From Rahnella rivi (GTDB lineage: Bacteria > Pseudomonadota > Gammaproteobacteria > Enterobacterales > Enterobacteriaceae), in assembly GCF_019049655.1 (NCBI RefSeq), contig NZ_JAFMOX010000048.1, positions 1 to 64,000 of the forward strand: a stretch of 64,000 bases of DNA, written 5' to 3'. The stretch's first letter is position 1; the number at the start of each line of letters is the position of its first letter. Below the pieces are notes generated by a model that worked only from the letters and a program-made list of their open reading frames with translations, did not search any database and had not been told where the DNA came from. Position numbers and translations under genes: made by a program. Below are positions 40,595 through 48,266 of this stretch, piece after piece.

Positions 40595-40618
40595 TAAAAA
40601 AGGCTCCCGAAGGGGCCA
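40595..40618 (-). terminator. Minus-strand terminator after glmZ
   Basis: On the minus strand GGCCCC-TTC-GGGAGCC is followed by TTTTTTAT. It may be the original terminator of a convergent host gene (hemY in relatives), now cut off by the prophage, or it may be phage-borne. The host-phage junction therefore lies near here. Confidence 0.5.
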
Positions 40619-40690
40619 TTTATATGTTTTTAGTTAATTGAAATAAAAGGATTTATTTCTTTCAATGTCCACGCATTGACCACGTTAAGA

Positions 40691-40718
40691 AAAAAAGCCC
40701 CGCATTGCGGGGCTTTTT
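40691..40718 (-). terminator. Terminator of the prophage D-ogr unit
   Basis: The stem AAAAAGCCCCGC / GCGGGGCTTTTT is symmetrical, with A and T runs on both sides, and lies next to the ogr stop. It probably works in both directions and insulates the prophage end. Confidence 0.88.
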
Positions 40719-40722
40719 CATG

Positions 40723-40941
40723 CTACATCAGGAAGTTTTGTTGACCATGTGAGGTTGGGTGGGGCATCACTGCGTTGATATGCCCCGGCTTCATAATTGA
40801 GCCGTCGAATGACTCCATTGTCTTGAAGGTATGGCCACAATTTATGTTCTGGCATTGGTTATAACGTTCCTTGGTGTTCTCACTCAGGTAACGGCTGGAA
40901 CGGGTATGTGCGGCGTATTTGCAGATTGGACAATGGAACAT
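40723..40941 (-). CDS. ogr: Late gene activator Ogr/Delta (zinc finger)
   Basis: A 72-residue zinc-binding activator of P2-type late promoters, the same length as P2 Ogr and of the same sequence type (MFHCPICKYAAHTRSSRYLS, then TKERYNQCQNINCGHTF). The four cysteines are arranged C-x2-C and C-x4-C. The start at 40941 has GAGGTG before it. In P2 ogr is the last gene before attP, so this marks one end of the prophage. Confidence 0.93.
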   Translation of the reverse strand: MFHCPICKYAAHTRSSRYLSENTKERYNQCQNINCGHTFKTMESFDGSIMKPGHINAVMPHPTSHGQQNFLM

Positions 40942-41026
40942 GATCACCACCTCAATGAATCACTTTAAGATGCGTTGATTTTAACCATTAAATTCATTTA
41001 AAACAAACAGTTAAGTGATTAAGCTG

Positions 41027-42190
41027 TTATTCCTCCTGTGTATCAAACGCTACGTCTGAAAGCCTCACCTCAAGGTCTAGTGACGTCGTGTAGCCACTAT
41101 TACTGAGTGAGTGAACCACCTTAGCAATAATCCATGACTGCTCGTCTATGACGTGCTTAAACCCTTTAACCCGCACCGGCGTTTCAGGATATAAATCCGC
41201 GCGCCCCATGGCGAGACTAATGGAGAACTCCGCCACACCGCGTTGCAACTTATCCCACTTTGCCGCCGCTGCGCGCATGGCCTGCGCTTTGCTGGCATAG
41301 ATGGTGGTCAGTGCAAAAACGTTATCCGCTTCACCGGCCATGTATTCACCTTCTTTGGCTTCGGGTGTTTTGACTGCCGATGCTTTGGCTTTAACCGGTT
41401 TGGCTTTGGGATGTTGCAGTGCGCGCAGCTGTTTAAACTTGGGCTTTCGCTGAATTTTAACCTTTTGCTTTTTGGGCTTAGGGTCTTTGGTATGCAGCCA
41501 TTTAGCCGTTACGCCGGTGTATGCACCCCGGTCAGCAATGGCGAACTGATGCCGGTCACCGTCGGCGCGTTCAATCGTCATGGCCGGTATAGGTTTACCG
41601 CTGGCGGTGGTGCCGCTCCCTGCTTTCAGAAAAAGTAACTTACCGGCTTTCACTGAGACCTCAGCCCCGTTGCGCGTGGCCAGACGGGTTAAAAACTTGG
41701 CGTCAGATTCCTGAGACTGGTCGATGTGCGGAATACTGATGGCGTTCAGTTGCGTGGCCACGCTGGCCGTCAGCTTATTGCGCGCGGCGATTTGCTCAAC
41801 CACCTGACCGAGCGTGGTGTCGTGGTAGGACATTTCACGCCGTGAATTCAGGGTGCCGCGAAAGTCAGCGCTGCGCGCCCGGATAGTCAGCGTATCCGGC
41901 GCGCCACGGTGTTCAATCTCATCCACCGTAAATTCTCCCTTACCCAGCAGCGCCGAGCCCTGCCAGCCCAAGAACAGGGAGAGCACCGCACCGCGCGGCG
42001 GCATTTCTACCTGTCCGTCGCTGTCGTCGAGTTCGATATCGAGCTGGTCAGCCTCAAATCCGCGATTATCGGTCAGCGTCAGCGACAACAGCCGGGCGCT
42101 GATATCCTGCGTAATATCATTGCCCGCCTGCGTCAGCATAAATGCCGGTGCCATCGTTGCCCCGGCGTCCACCGTCAGCCCCGTTATCAT
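41027..42190 (-). CDS. D: Tail baseplate hub / late control protein gpD
   Basis: The 387-residue protein is the P2 gpD homolog, a baseplate hub component below the tail tube. Typical segments are FLGWQGSALLGKGEFTVDEI and SQESDAKFLTRLATRNGAEV. A basic, repetitive Lys/Pro/Ala-rich stretch near residues 245-280 (KPKKQKVKIQRKPKFKQL) appears as an insert. It overlaps gpU by four bases. Confidence 0.92.
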   Translation of the reverse strand: MITGLTVDAGATMAPAFMLTQAGNDITQDISARLLSLTLTDNRGFEADQLDIELDDSDGQVEMPPRGAVLSLFLGWQGSALLGKGEFTVDEIEHRGAPDTLTIRARSADFRGTLNSRREMSYHDTTLGQVVEQIAARNKLTASVATQLNAISIPHIDQSQESDAKFLTRLATRNGAEVSVKAGKLLFLKAGSGTTASGKPIPAMTIERADGDRHQFAIADRGAYTGVTAKWLHTKDPKPKKQKVKIQRKPKFKQLRALQHPKAKPVKAKASAVKTPEAKEGEYMAGEADNVFALTTIYASKAQAMRAAAAKWDKLQRGVAEFSISLAMGRADLYPETPVRVKGFKHVIDEQSWIIAKVVHSLSNSGYTTSLDLEVRLSDVAFDTQEE

Positions 42191-42651
42191 GACAGCACTC
42201 CCTGCGTGGCCGCACTGGCCTTATTCAGCAATCCATCAGCCTGCTGCTGCAAATCACCAAACATGGCGGTCAGTGACTCATCCACGCGCGTGAGCGTCAG
42301 CGTAAACTCAATGCTGCGCGCGCTGCCGTCGGCAAAGAATTCACTGCGGGTTTCACTGAGGCTCTCAACGACGAACATCCCATAAATTGTGCCCGAACCC
42401 TCCAGCAGCGGCCACGCCTTACCCTCATTGGCCATCTGGTTGAGTACCAGCAGGGACAGTCTTCCGCCGGTGATTTCAGGCATCAGTACGCCTGACAGGG
42501 TGATTTTTTCCTCGTTCACGCCCAGAAATTGCAGCGCGGGACGCTGGCCAATACGGCTGTTTGACGGCCAGCGGTAATCAACGCTGCGTTGCAGGCTCTG
42601 ATAAGGGACGGTTTGTAGCTGAAACACAAATAACCCAAGCGCTAACATCAT
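42187..42651 (-). CDS. U: Tail protein gpU
   Basis: A 154-residue P2 gpU-type tail completion protein. It contains YRWPSNSRIGQRPALQFLG and the ending typical of the family (TLTLTRVDESL). It lies between T and D in the usual order F-E-T-U-D. Confidence 0.92.
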   Translation of the reverse strand: MMLALGLFVFQLQTVPYQSLQRSVDYRWPSNSRIGQRPALQFLGVNEEKITLSGVLMPEITGGRLSLLVLNQMANEGKAWPLLEGSGTIYGMFVVESLSETRSEFFADGSARSIEFTLTLTRVDESLTAMFGDLQQQADGLLNKASAATQGVLS

Positions 42652-42663
42652 GCGAAATTCTCC

Positions 42664-45111
42664 TTAATCGTATCCAAGGCGGGAGCGCAGCTCTGCCCGG
42701 CGCTGACGTTCGCGGGCGTCCAGTGCGTCGATAACTTGGCGGCTGGTATCCTGCGCACCCATTCCGGCGCCCACGGAAATCTGGTAGTTGTTTTTGCTGT
42801 TGTCGGTATAGCTTCGGCCACCGCCTGCGGATACCGGTGCATAACCGCCGCCGAGCAGGCCACCCGGCGGCAAAGACTGCGGCTCGCGCCCGGCATCATA
42901 TTTCGCGCGCTGCTGTGCTTTGTCAGCGTTCTTATCCAGATCGGCAGATTCATCTTTGATGAGGCCAAGCTTGTTTAGCAGCCAGTCCACGCCCTCCCGA
43001 AGTTTGTTGAACGCCCGCAGCGGCGCGGTAAGCGCATTGGCTACCGCCTGTCCGAACAGCACACCGGCATTTTTGCAGCCGTCGAGGGTTTCCTTCGTGG
43101 ACTTCACCGGCGCAACCAAATCTTTGAACCATTGCCAGATCGCTTTGAGCTTCTCACCCAGCCATTCAAAGACCGGTTTAAGCGGGGCAAAGAGCTCTTT
43201 TACCGGCGCAAATGCTACGCCCAGCCCCTCAACCACACCGGCGAAAAAGGCGCTGATAGGTTCCCAATATTTGCGGATGAGCAGCGCGCCGGCCACGATG
43301 GCCAGACCGACGGCAACGACAGGCCAGGTGATCGCCCCCAGCGCGGTCACAATGGTTGCTCCCGCCGTGCTGAACGCCACGCCCAGCGTTCCGGCAACGG
43401 CGATAATCGCGTTTACCCCGGCAATGACCGGCCACGCGATGAGGCCAATACCACCCAGCACGCCAAGGATCGCCAGCGCACCGGTGGTGACGGCAAATAG
43501 GGTTTTTGTCAGCTCCGGGTTTTCCTTCGTCCATTGGCCGACCTTGCCAAGCCACTCGGTCGCAGAGGTGGTCAGGCGTCGCAGCGCGGTGTCCTGTTTT
43601 TCGAAAACCTCAATCTGCAAATCTTCCCACGCCGAAGCGAGGTTTTTTAAATCGCCGTCGAGGTTGTCGGTCTGGACTTTTGCAATACGCTCCGTAGTGC
43701 CGGATGAGTTTTGTATCGCATTGCGCTTCGCGTCGAGACTGCCGTTTCCGGCTGCGGCCACCAGCTTGACCGCGCCTTTCATGGCTTCTTCACCGAAGAT
43801 GACTTTCAGGTATTGCGCTTTCTGCGCCGTACCGAGCTTATTTTTCTTAAACGACTGGTTGATGGATTTAAGGATTTTCTCGACCGGGAGCATGTCCCCT
43901 TTGCCGTCGCGCGTTTTCACCCCCAGCTCGTTGAGCGCCGCCGGAGACTGTCCCACCGGTGCCTGTAATCGGCTGAAAATGGCACTCGCGCCGGTACCGG
44001 CCATTGAGCCTTTGATGCCGTTATCCGCAAGAATGCCGAGCAAGGCGGTGGTGTCCTCGATGCTGGCACCCGCCGCCTCCGCGATAGGGGCGACATATTT
44101 CATTGCTTCGCCCAGCTCAATCAGGCCGGTGTTGGATGAGGTAAAGCCTTTGGTCATGACGTCTGCGACACGCTCAATCTGCGTGGTCGGCAGGTTAAAC
44201 GCAGACTGCATATTGGTGATGATGTCCGCTGCCTCGGCAATATCGACATCTGCCGCTAGGCTGAGGTTAACCGTCGAACCCGTCGCCGCCAGCACCGAAT
44301 CAGCGTCATACCCGGAGCGGGCAAGCGTGGTCTGCGTACGGGCAACGTCGCCCGGAGAAAACGCCGTTGTCGCACCAATATCGCGCGCCTGTTTGCGGAT
44401 TTGGCCGAGCTTTTCCTCGCCCTTATTCAAACCGAGAATGGCCTGCGTTCCTGACATTTGTTTGTCAAAGCCGATACCCGGCGCAATAAATTTAGCCTCA
44501 CCGTACAGACCGGCGGCGGCAACGCCCACACCGGCCATCCCCGCACTGCGCGCCCCGGAGGCCAGCCGCTGACCCGACTCATAACGATTTTTTACCGCGT
44601 TGAGTTTTGCCTGCTGCGCGCTGACCCGAGCCAGCGCCTCCCGCTGACGATTAAGCTGTGCGTTAGTCTCACTCAGCGAGGTGCGCAGTCGGCGCTCGTC
44701 GGCTGACAAATCACGGGTATTGATACCCGCCTGCGACAGCTCCTGTCGCTGACGCTGAACGGACTGCCGCAGGCCGTTGTATTTGAGCTGAAGTTCGGAG
44801 GCCGTACGCTTGGCCGCTTCCATTGCCTGCGTCTGCGCGCGCGTCGGATTGGCGGTGTTTCTAAACTGGAGGGCAAGCGCGGCGGCTTCCTGCTTGGCGT
44901 TTTTAAGTGACTGGCCGGTGACGGCAAGCTGTGCGCTCGTTTTTCGAAACCCCTCAATCTGCCCGGCTTGGGCGTTTAGCTGCCTGATGGACTGTTGGGT
45001 GGTTCGGATTTCCTGAGACAGCGACTTGCTCGCTGTCTGGATGGATTTAAACGGGCGGGTCGCTTGGTCAACAGCCTTGAGTAAAACCTGCAATGTCACA
45101 TTGTTACTCAT
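42664..45111 (-). CDS. T: Tail tape measure protein gpT
   Basis: The 815-residue tape measure sets tail length and is the largest tail gene. It begins MSNNVTLQVLLKAVDQATRP as in P2 gpT, has a long coiled-coil region at about 15-180 (rich in Gln, Ala and Arg), a TP901-like core with SIEDTTALLGILADNGIKGS and GEEAMKGAVKLV, and hydrophobic helices near 545-640. The start at 45111 lies within the end of the E+E' frame. Length equals that of the P2 protein (815). Confidence 0.94.
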   Translation of the reverse strand: MSNNVTLQVLLKAVDQATRPFKSIQTASKSLSQEIRTTQQSIRQLNAQAGQIEGFRKTSAQLAVTGQSLKNAKQEAAALALQFRNTANPTRAQTQAMEAAKRTASELQLKYNGLRQSVQRQRQELSQAGINTRDLSADERRLRTSLSETNAQLNRQREALARVSAQQAKLNAVKNRYESGQRLASGARSAGMAGVGVAAAGLYGEAKFIAPGIGFDKQMSGTQAILGLNKGEEKLGQIRKQARDIGATTAFSPGDVARTQTTLARSGYDADSVLAATGSTVNLSLAADVDIAEAADIITNMQSAFNLPTTQIERVADVMTKGFTSSNTGLIELGEAMKYVAPIAEAAGASIEDTTALLGILADNGIKGSMAGTGASAIFSRLQAPVGQSPAALNELGVKTRDGKGDMLPVEKILKSINQSFKKNKLGTAQKAQYLKVIFGEEAMKGAVKLVAAAGNGSLDAKRNAIQNSSGTTERIAKVQTDNLDGDLKNLASAWEDLQIEVFEKQDTALRRLTTSATEWLGKVGQWTKENPELTKTLFAVTTGALAILGVLGGIGLIAWPVIAGVNAIIAVAGTLGVAFSTAGATIVTALGAITWPVVAVGLAIVAGALLIRKYWEPISAFFAGVVEGLGVAFAPVKELFAPLKPVFEWLGEKLKAIWQWFKDLVAPVKSTKETLDGCKNAGVLFGQAVANALTAPLRAFNKLREGVDWLLNKLGLIKDESADLDKNADKAQQRAKYDAGREPQSLPPGGLLGGGYAPVSAGGGRSYTDNSKNNYQISVGAGMGAQDTSRQVIDALDARERQRRAELRSRLGYD

Positions 45112-45567
45112 TGGCGTGTCCACTTCGTTCGTGCGCTTTAGCGCGCCATGTGACGAGCTCGGGAAGGCTCAGCGGATAGAGTTCTGACGGTGGCCAGTGA
45201 AAGACCACCGCCACGTCGGCCATCAGGTCATCAACCGACAGCCGCGGTGGAAACGTCAGCGTTCCGAATTCGGCAACAAAAAATTAATCACCTTTCCGGC
45301 CAGCCCGACCATATCCGGCAGCGACAGCGCGGCGCACTCCTCTTTTGTCAGCGTCGGGTAGGTTATACGCGGCAGAACCATCAGCAGCGCGTCCACGTTT
45401 GAGCTGGCCACGTCGGCCAGACTGACGCCGCGCAGCGCACCGGCGTTCGGGCGGATCACGTTTACTTCGGTGATCAGGGTGTCGCCGCGTTTGATTGGCG
45501 TATCCAGCGTAACGACGTTGGCGTTTTCTTGGGTATTGTCTGCGGTAACGGTGTCGGTCTTTTTCAT
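45104..45567 (-). CDS. E': Tail assembly chaperone fusion gpE+E' (-1 frameshift)
   Basis: A longer product is made by a -1 ribosomal frameshift near the end of gene E. The slippery heptamer T TTT TTG lies at 45283-45277 (minus strand), in frame with E. After slipping, translation continues through EFGTLTFPPRLSVDDLMAD and VTWRAKAHERSGHANE to a TAA at 45104-45106 inside the start of gene T, giving about 154 residues. P2 uses the same heptamer for its E+E' protein, the analogue of lambda gpG-GT chaperones. Confidence 0.85.
45256..45567 (-). CDS. E: Tail assembly chaperone gpE
   Basis: The 103-residue unshifted product. It includes VTLDTPIKRGDTLITEVNVI, TLTKEECAALSLPDMVGLAG and ends VINFLLPNSER. 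It lies between the tail tube and tape measure genes, the fixed place of tail assembly chaperones in tailed phages. Confidence 0.92.
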   Translation of the reverse strand: MKKTDTVTADNTQENANVVTLDTPIKRGDTLITEVNVIRPNAGALRGVSLADVASSNVDALLMVLPRITYPTLTKEECAALSLPDMVGLAGKVINFLLPNSER

Positions 45568-45621
45568 GGTTTTTCTCAGAGTTGGTAAGGGAACGTGGCC
45601 AGCGCACCGGCCACCAAAACA

Positions 45622-46140
45622 TTACAGCCCGATATTGCGGCGGTGTTTTTCCAGCATGTCGGTACCGTTGACGATTTCGACCATGTTCACGGTGTCGATT
45701 TCAATCAGCGTATTTCCGTCAACCACCAGCTTGTAATACGTACACTGCGTGGTGATTTTGCTTTCGGTGTCTTCGCCCTGTTTCATGTCGCCGGTATCGA
45801 TTTCTTTGTGACGGCCACGCATAACAATTTCCACGGCGGAGACGTCGCCGGTGTCGTCACGCTGGAAAGACCCGGCAAACCGCAACGGAATATCCGCAGC
45901 ACCGGCGGCGGCATACTGCGCCCACAGAGCGCTGTCCGGGAGCCCACCAATTGACCATTCAACGGTGAGAGCGTCGTCATCCAGCCCAAAATCCACCGGC
46001 GCGGAGCCGTTCATCCCGCCGCCGCGATAGTTCTCAAGCTTGCGGGTCAGCTTTGGCAGCGTGACCGACTGCACCACGCCCATGTAACTCAGGCCGTCGT
46101 TAAACAGGTTGAGATATTTCAGTTTGCGAGGAAGTGCCAT
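45622..46140 (-). CDS. FII: Major tail tube protein gpFII
   Basis: A 172-residue contractile tail tube protein, P2 FII type, beginning MALPRKLKYLNLFNDGLSYM. It lies 11 bases after the sheath gene and is expected in the same high-level transcript. Confidence 0.94.
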   Translation of the reverse strand: MALPRKLKYLNLFNDGLSYMGVVQSVTLPKLTRKLENYRGGGMNGSAPVDFGLDDDALTVEWSIGGLPDSALWAQYAAAGAADIPLRFAGSFQRDDTGDVSAVEIVMRGRHKEIDTGDMKQGEDTESKITTQCTYYKLVVDGNTLIEIDTVNMVEIVNGTDMLEKHRRNIGL

Positions 46141-46151
46141 ATTGATTGCCC

Positions 46152-47339
46152 TTAGCTGTTAATGGATGCGGCCAGATTCACAAGGTAGGTGTCGGTGATG
46201 CGCTGACGCAGTGTCAGACTTTCCAGCGGCGGCACCGGCGTATAGTCATAGTCGATATAGAGTTTCCCGGCTTTCAGGGTGTCTTTATCGTTAGCGGATT
46301 CATCAAACCAGCAACTGCCGTCGATGATGTAGCCGTTAGACTTGAGCTCGCGGAATTTGGCGTTAATGCCGTCGATGATGTCGCGGATAAGTGAGGCGGT
46401 CATCGGTTTATCCACTGCCCACATGTGCGCTTCGGCCATCGTGTCGGCCAGCACCTGCGCCGTGCGGGTGTAGTTCTCAAACAGGAAAAGCGGGTCATCA
46501 GAGCAGGTACGGTTTCCCCAAAAGCGGAAGCCGTCTTTGCGCACAAGCGTAGTGACTCCGGCCTCGTTGAGCAGGTCAGCGTCAGTCCCCGACGCCTGCA
46601 AATCCCAAAACACCGAGGCGCTGATACCGGTCACGCCATTAACGCCGACGTTTGACAGGGTTTTGTGCCAGCCGGTGTCTTGGTCAATCTTGGCGCGCAG
46701 CCCCAAGGCGCGGGCGGTGGCGTAGGCCGTAGTGCTGGCGTTCGCTGTGGTATCCCATGCAATAAAGTCCGGCCAGATGAGCATCAGTTCGCGCTGGCTA
46801 AAGTTGTCACGGTACTTAATGGCGTCGGAAATGGTTTTGCATTCCCATGCGCTGATGTAACTGAATGCGCGCAGCGACTGGCAGACGGTGGCCAGTGCCG
46901 TGGCCACTTCCTGCGAGTCCAGACCGGGCACGCCGAGAATGCGCGGTTTTACGCCGGTGACTGCTTCGGCGGTAAGCAGGGCTTTCATGCCGGTGTACTG
47001 CCCGCGTTCATCCGCACCGCCGATGATGTTAGACAGCGTTTCGGCAGCGGCATCATCAGTATCTTCCTCTTCTGATTCAGCAACGCGCACCACGACCGTG
47101 ACCGGTTTGCACTGGTCGCCAATGGCCGTCAGCGCCGGTAACAGGGTGCCGGTTTTTCCCGCCTTGCCCTGCGCGGCGATCACATCGGTGATAAGGACTG
47201 GCGTATTGAGTGGGAAGACTTTTTCGTCAGCGTCGTTGGCCGTGCAGACCATGCCGATAATGGCCGTGGATACGGTGGTAATAACGCGCGTTCCGTCGTT
47301 AATTTCGACGACCTGCACGCCGTGGTGAAAATCACTCAT
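46152..47339 (-). CDS. FI: Major tail sheath protein gpFI
   Basis: The 395-residue sheath protein shows that the phage is a contractile-tailed myovirus. It starts MSDFHHGVQVVEINDGTRVI as in P2 FI and contains AYISAWE-like KTISDAIKYR and the conserved RIWGNRT-type segment RFWGNRTCSDDPL. It is followed by the tube gene. Confidence 0.94.
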   Translation of the reverse strand: MSDFHHGVQVVEINDGTRVITTVSTAIIGMVCTANDADEKVFPLNTPVLITDVIAAQGKAGKTGTLLPALTAIGDQCKPVTVVVRVAESEEEDTDDAAAETLSNIIGGADERGQYTGMKALLTAEAVTGVKPRILGVPGLDSQEVATALATVCQSLRAFSYISAWECKTISDAIKYRDNFSQRELMLIWPDFIAWDTTANASTTAYATARALGLRAKIDQDTGWHKTLSNVGVNGVTGISASVFWDLQASGTDADLLNEAGVTTLVRKDGFRFWGNRTCSDDPLFLFENYTRTAQVLADTMAEAHMWAVDKPMTASLIRDIIDGINAKFRELKSNGYIIDGSCWFDESANDKDTLKAGKLYIDYDYTPVPPLESLTLRQRITDTYLVNLAASINS

Positions 47340-47453
47340 CGGGTTAGCTCCGTTAAAATAGGCAAATCAATTTTGTTGTTTAACGGTGGGCAGGGCGAGG
47401 CGTGAGCGTTGGGAGGGGGTTAGTACAACAGCACATATAAAAAGCGCGGCATT

Positions 47454-47478
47454 AAAAAGCCCGGCAATTGCCGGGCTA
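47454..47478 (-). terminator. Terminator of the G-side tail fibre unit
   Basis: On the minus strand AGCCCGGCA-AT-TGCCGGGCT is followed by TTTTTAA. It ends transcription coming from V-W-J-I-H-G and the small gene at 47495, before FI. Confidence 0.9.
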
Positions 47479-47494
47479 GGTTGTTATTGATGAA

Positions 47495-47638
47495 TTACGT
47501 ATTATTCAGGCCTAATTTCTCAGCCAACCGATGCAGTGCGCAGACGCTGACCATTTCCTCTGCACGTTCAGAAAATTCAATCCAGTGCAGACCAATGAAC
47601 CACGCCAGCAATTCGGCCTCTTCTTTACTTAATTCCAC
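47495..47638 (-). CDS. Small phage protein of unknown function (47 aa)
   Basis: A short gene encoding 47 residues, starting MELSKEEAELLAWFIGLHWI and ending LHRLAEKLGLNNT. It starts with GTG and has AAGGGG five bases upstream; a GTG two codons earlier is possible. The sequence is mostly amphipathic helix with one Trp-rich turn. It lies between G and FI, the place of the Z/fun exclusion gene in P2, but is far smaller than fun, and I do not recognise the family. Its ribosome site sits in a hairpin (47645-47665). Confidence 0.65.
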   Translation of the reverse strand: MELSKEEAELLAWFIGLHWIEFSERAEEMVSVCALHRLAEKLGLNNT

Positions 47639-47644
47639 GTTCAC

Positions 47645-47665
47645 CCCTTAATTAACTATTAAGGG
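47645..47665 (-). promoter_or_regulatory. Hairpin over the ribosome site of the 47-aa gene
   Basis: CCCTTAAT-N5-ATTAAGGG is a perfect 8-bp stem. In the minus-strand transcript the second arm ends in the AAGGGG that would serve as ribosome site for the gene at 47638. Confidence 0.5.
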
Positions 47666-47701
47666 ATTGTTGATTTAATACCCACACCTTTCAAATAGTT
47701 A

Positions 47702-48265
47702 TTACTGATCAATAAGTGCAGACTGATCGTTTTCACCGATCGTTGCTAACGACGGCATTTCTGGCCAAGCGATATTAGGTGCAGTGGTTAAATCCAGCCT
47801 GTTAAGGGCAACCCGATACGTTTTCCATGCTTTGAGCTGGAGCAGTTCAGCGTCTGTGGCGTCATCAATATCTACAGCATCCTGTAACGGCGTAATGGCG
47901 GTGGTCGCGTTGCTCAGCAAGTTATTTCTTTTCTGCTCAGCCACTTCTGACGCTACCGGCTCAAACTTAATAAATTTCCCGTCCTGATAGCTGTAGGTTT
48001 GCTCTCCAATATCTGCCGGTAAATTTTTAGCTGAAACTTCATAAACACTCACACCTTCTGATAGCGTTAAAAAGTTCGGGTTCTCCGACCATGTATTAAT
48101 AAACCCATCCTGACCCACGGCAATAAATGCGTTTTTACCCGCCCATTTCTCGTCGCGTAATGTGTACCAATCATTACCGTCTTCATCTTCGAAATAGACA
48201 ACGGGGACTGCCAAACCTTCCTCAAAAACTTGCTTAGAGATTTTGATATTTTTGAACGTAATCAT
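47702..48265 (-). CDS. G: Tail fibre assembly chaperone gpG
   Basis: A 187-residue Tfa/gpG-type chaperone needed to fold or attach the gpH fibre. It has the Tfa features YTLRDEKWAGKNAFIAVGQD in the middle and a C-terminal helix with LQLKAWKTYRVALNRLDLT and IAWPEMP. The start at 48265 (MITFKNIKISK) lies one base after the H stop. Confidence 0.88.
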   Translation of the reverse strand: MITFKNIKISKQVFEEGLAVPVVYFEDEDGNDWYTLRDEKWAGKNAFIAVGQDGFINTWSENPNFLTLSEGVSVYEVSAKNLPADIGEQTYSYQDGKFIKFEPVASEVAEQKRNNLLSNATTAITPLQDAVDIDDATDAELLQLKAWKTYRVALNRLDLTTAPNIAWPEMPSLATIGENDQSALIDQ

Positions 48266-48266
48266 A

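Noticed and set aside
42920-44572. A 550-codon open frame on the plus strand
   Set aside because: It is exactly antisense to the tape measure gene T and has the Ser/Pro/Ala-rich, low-structure composition of a GC-rich shadow frame. The gpT frame is clearly real.
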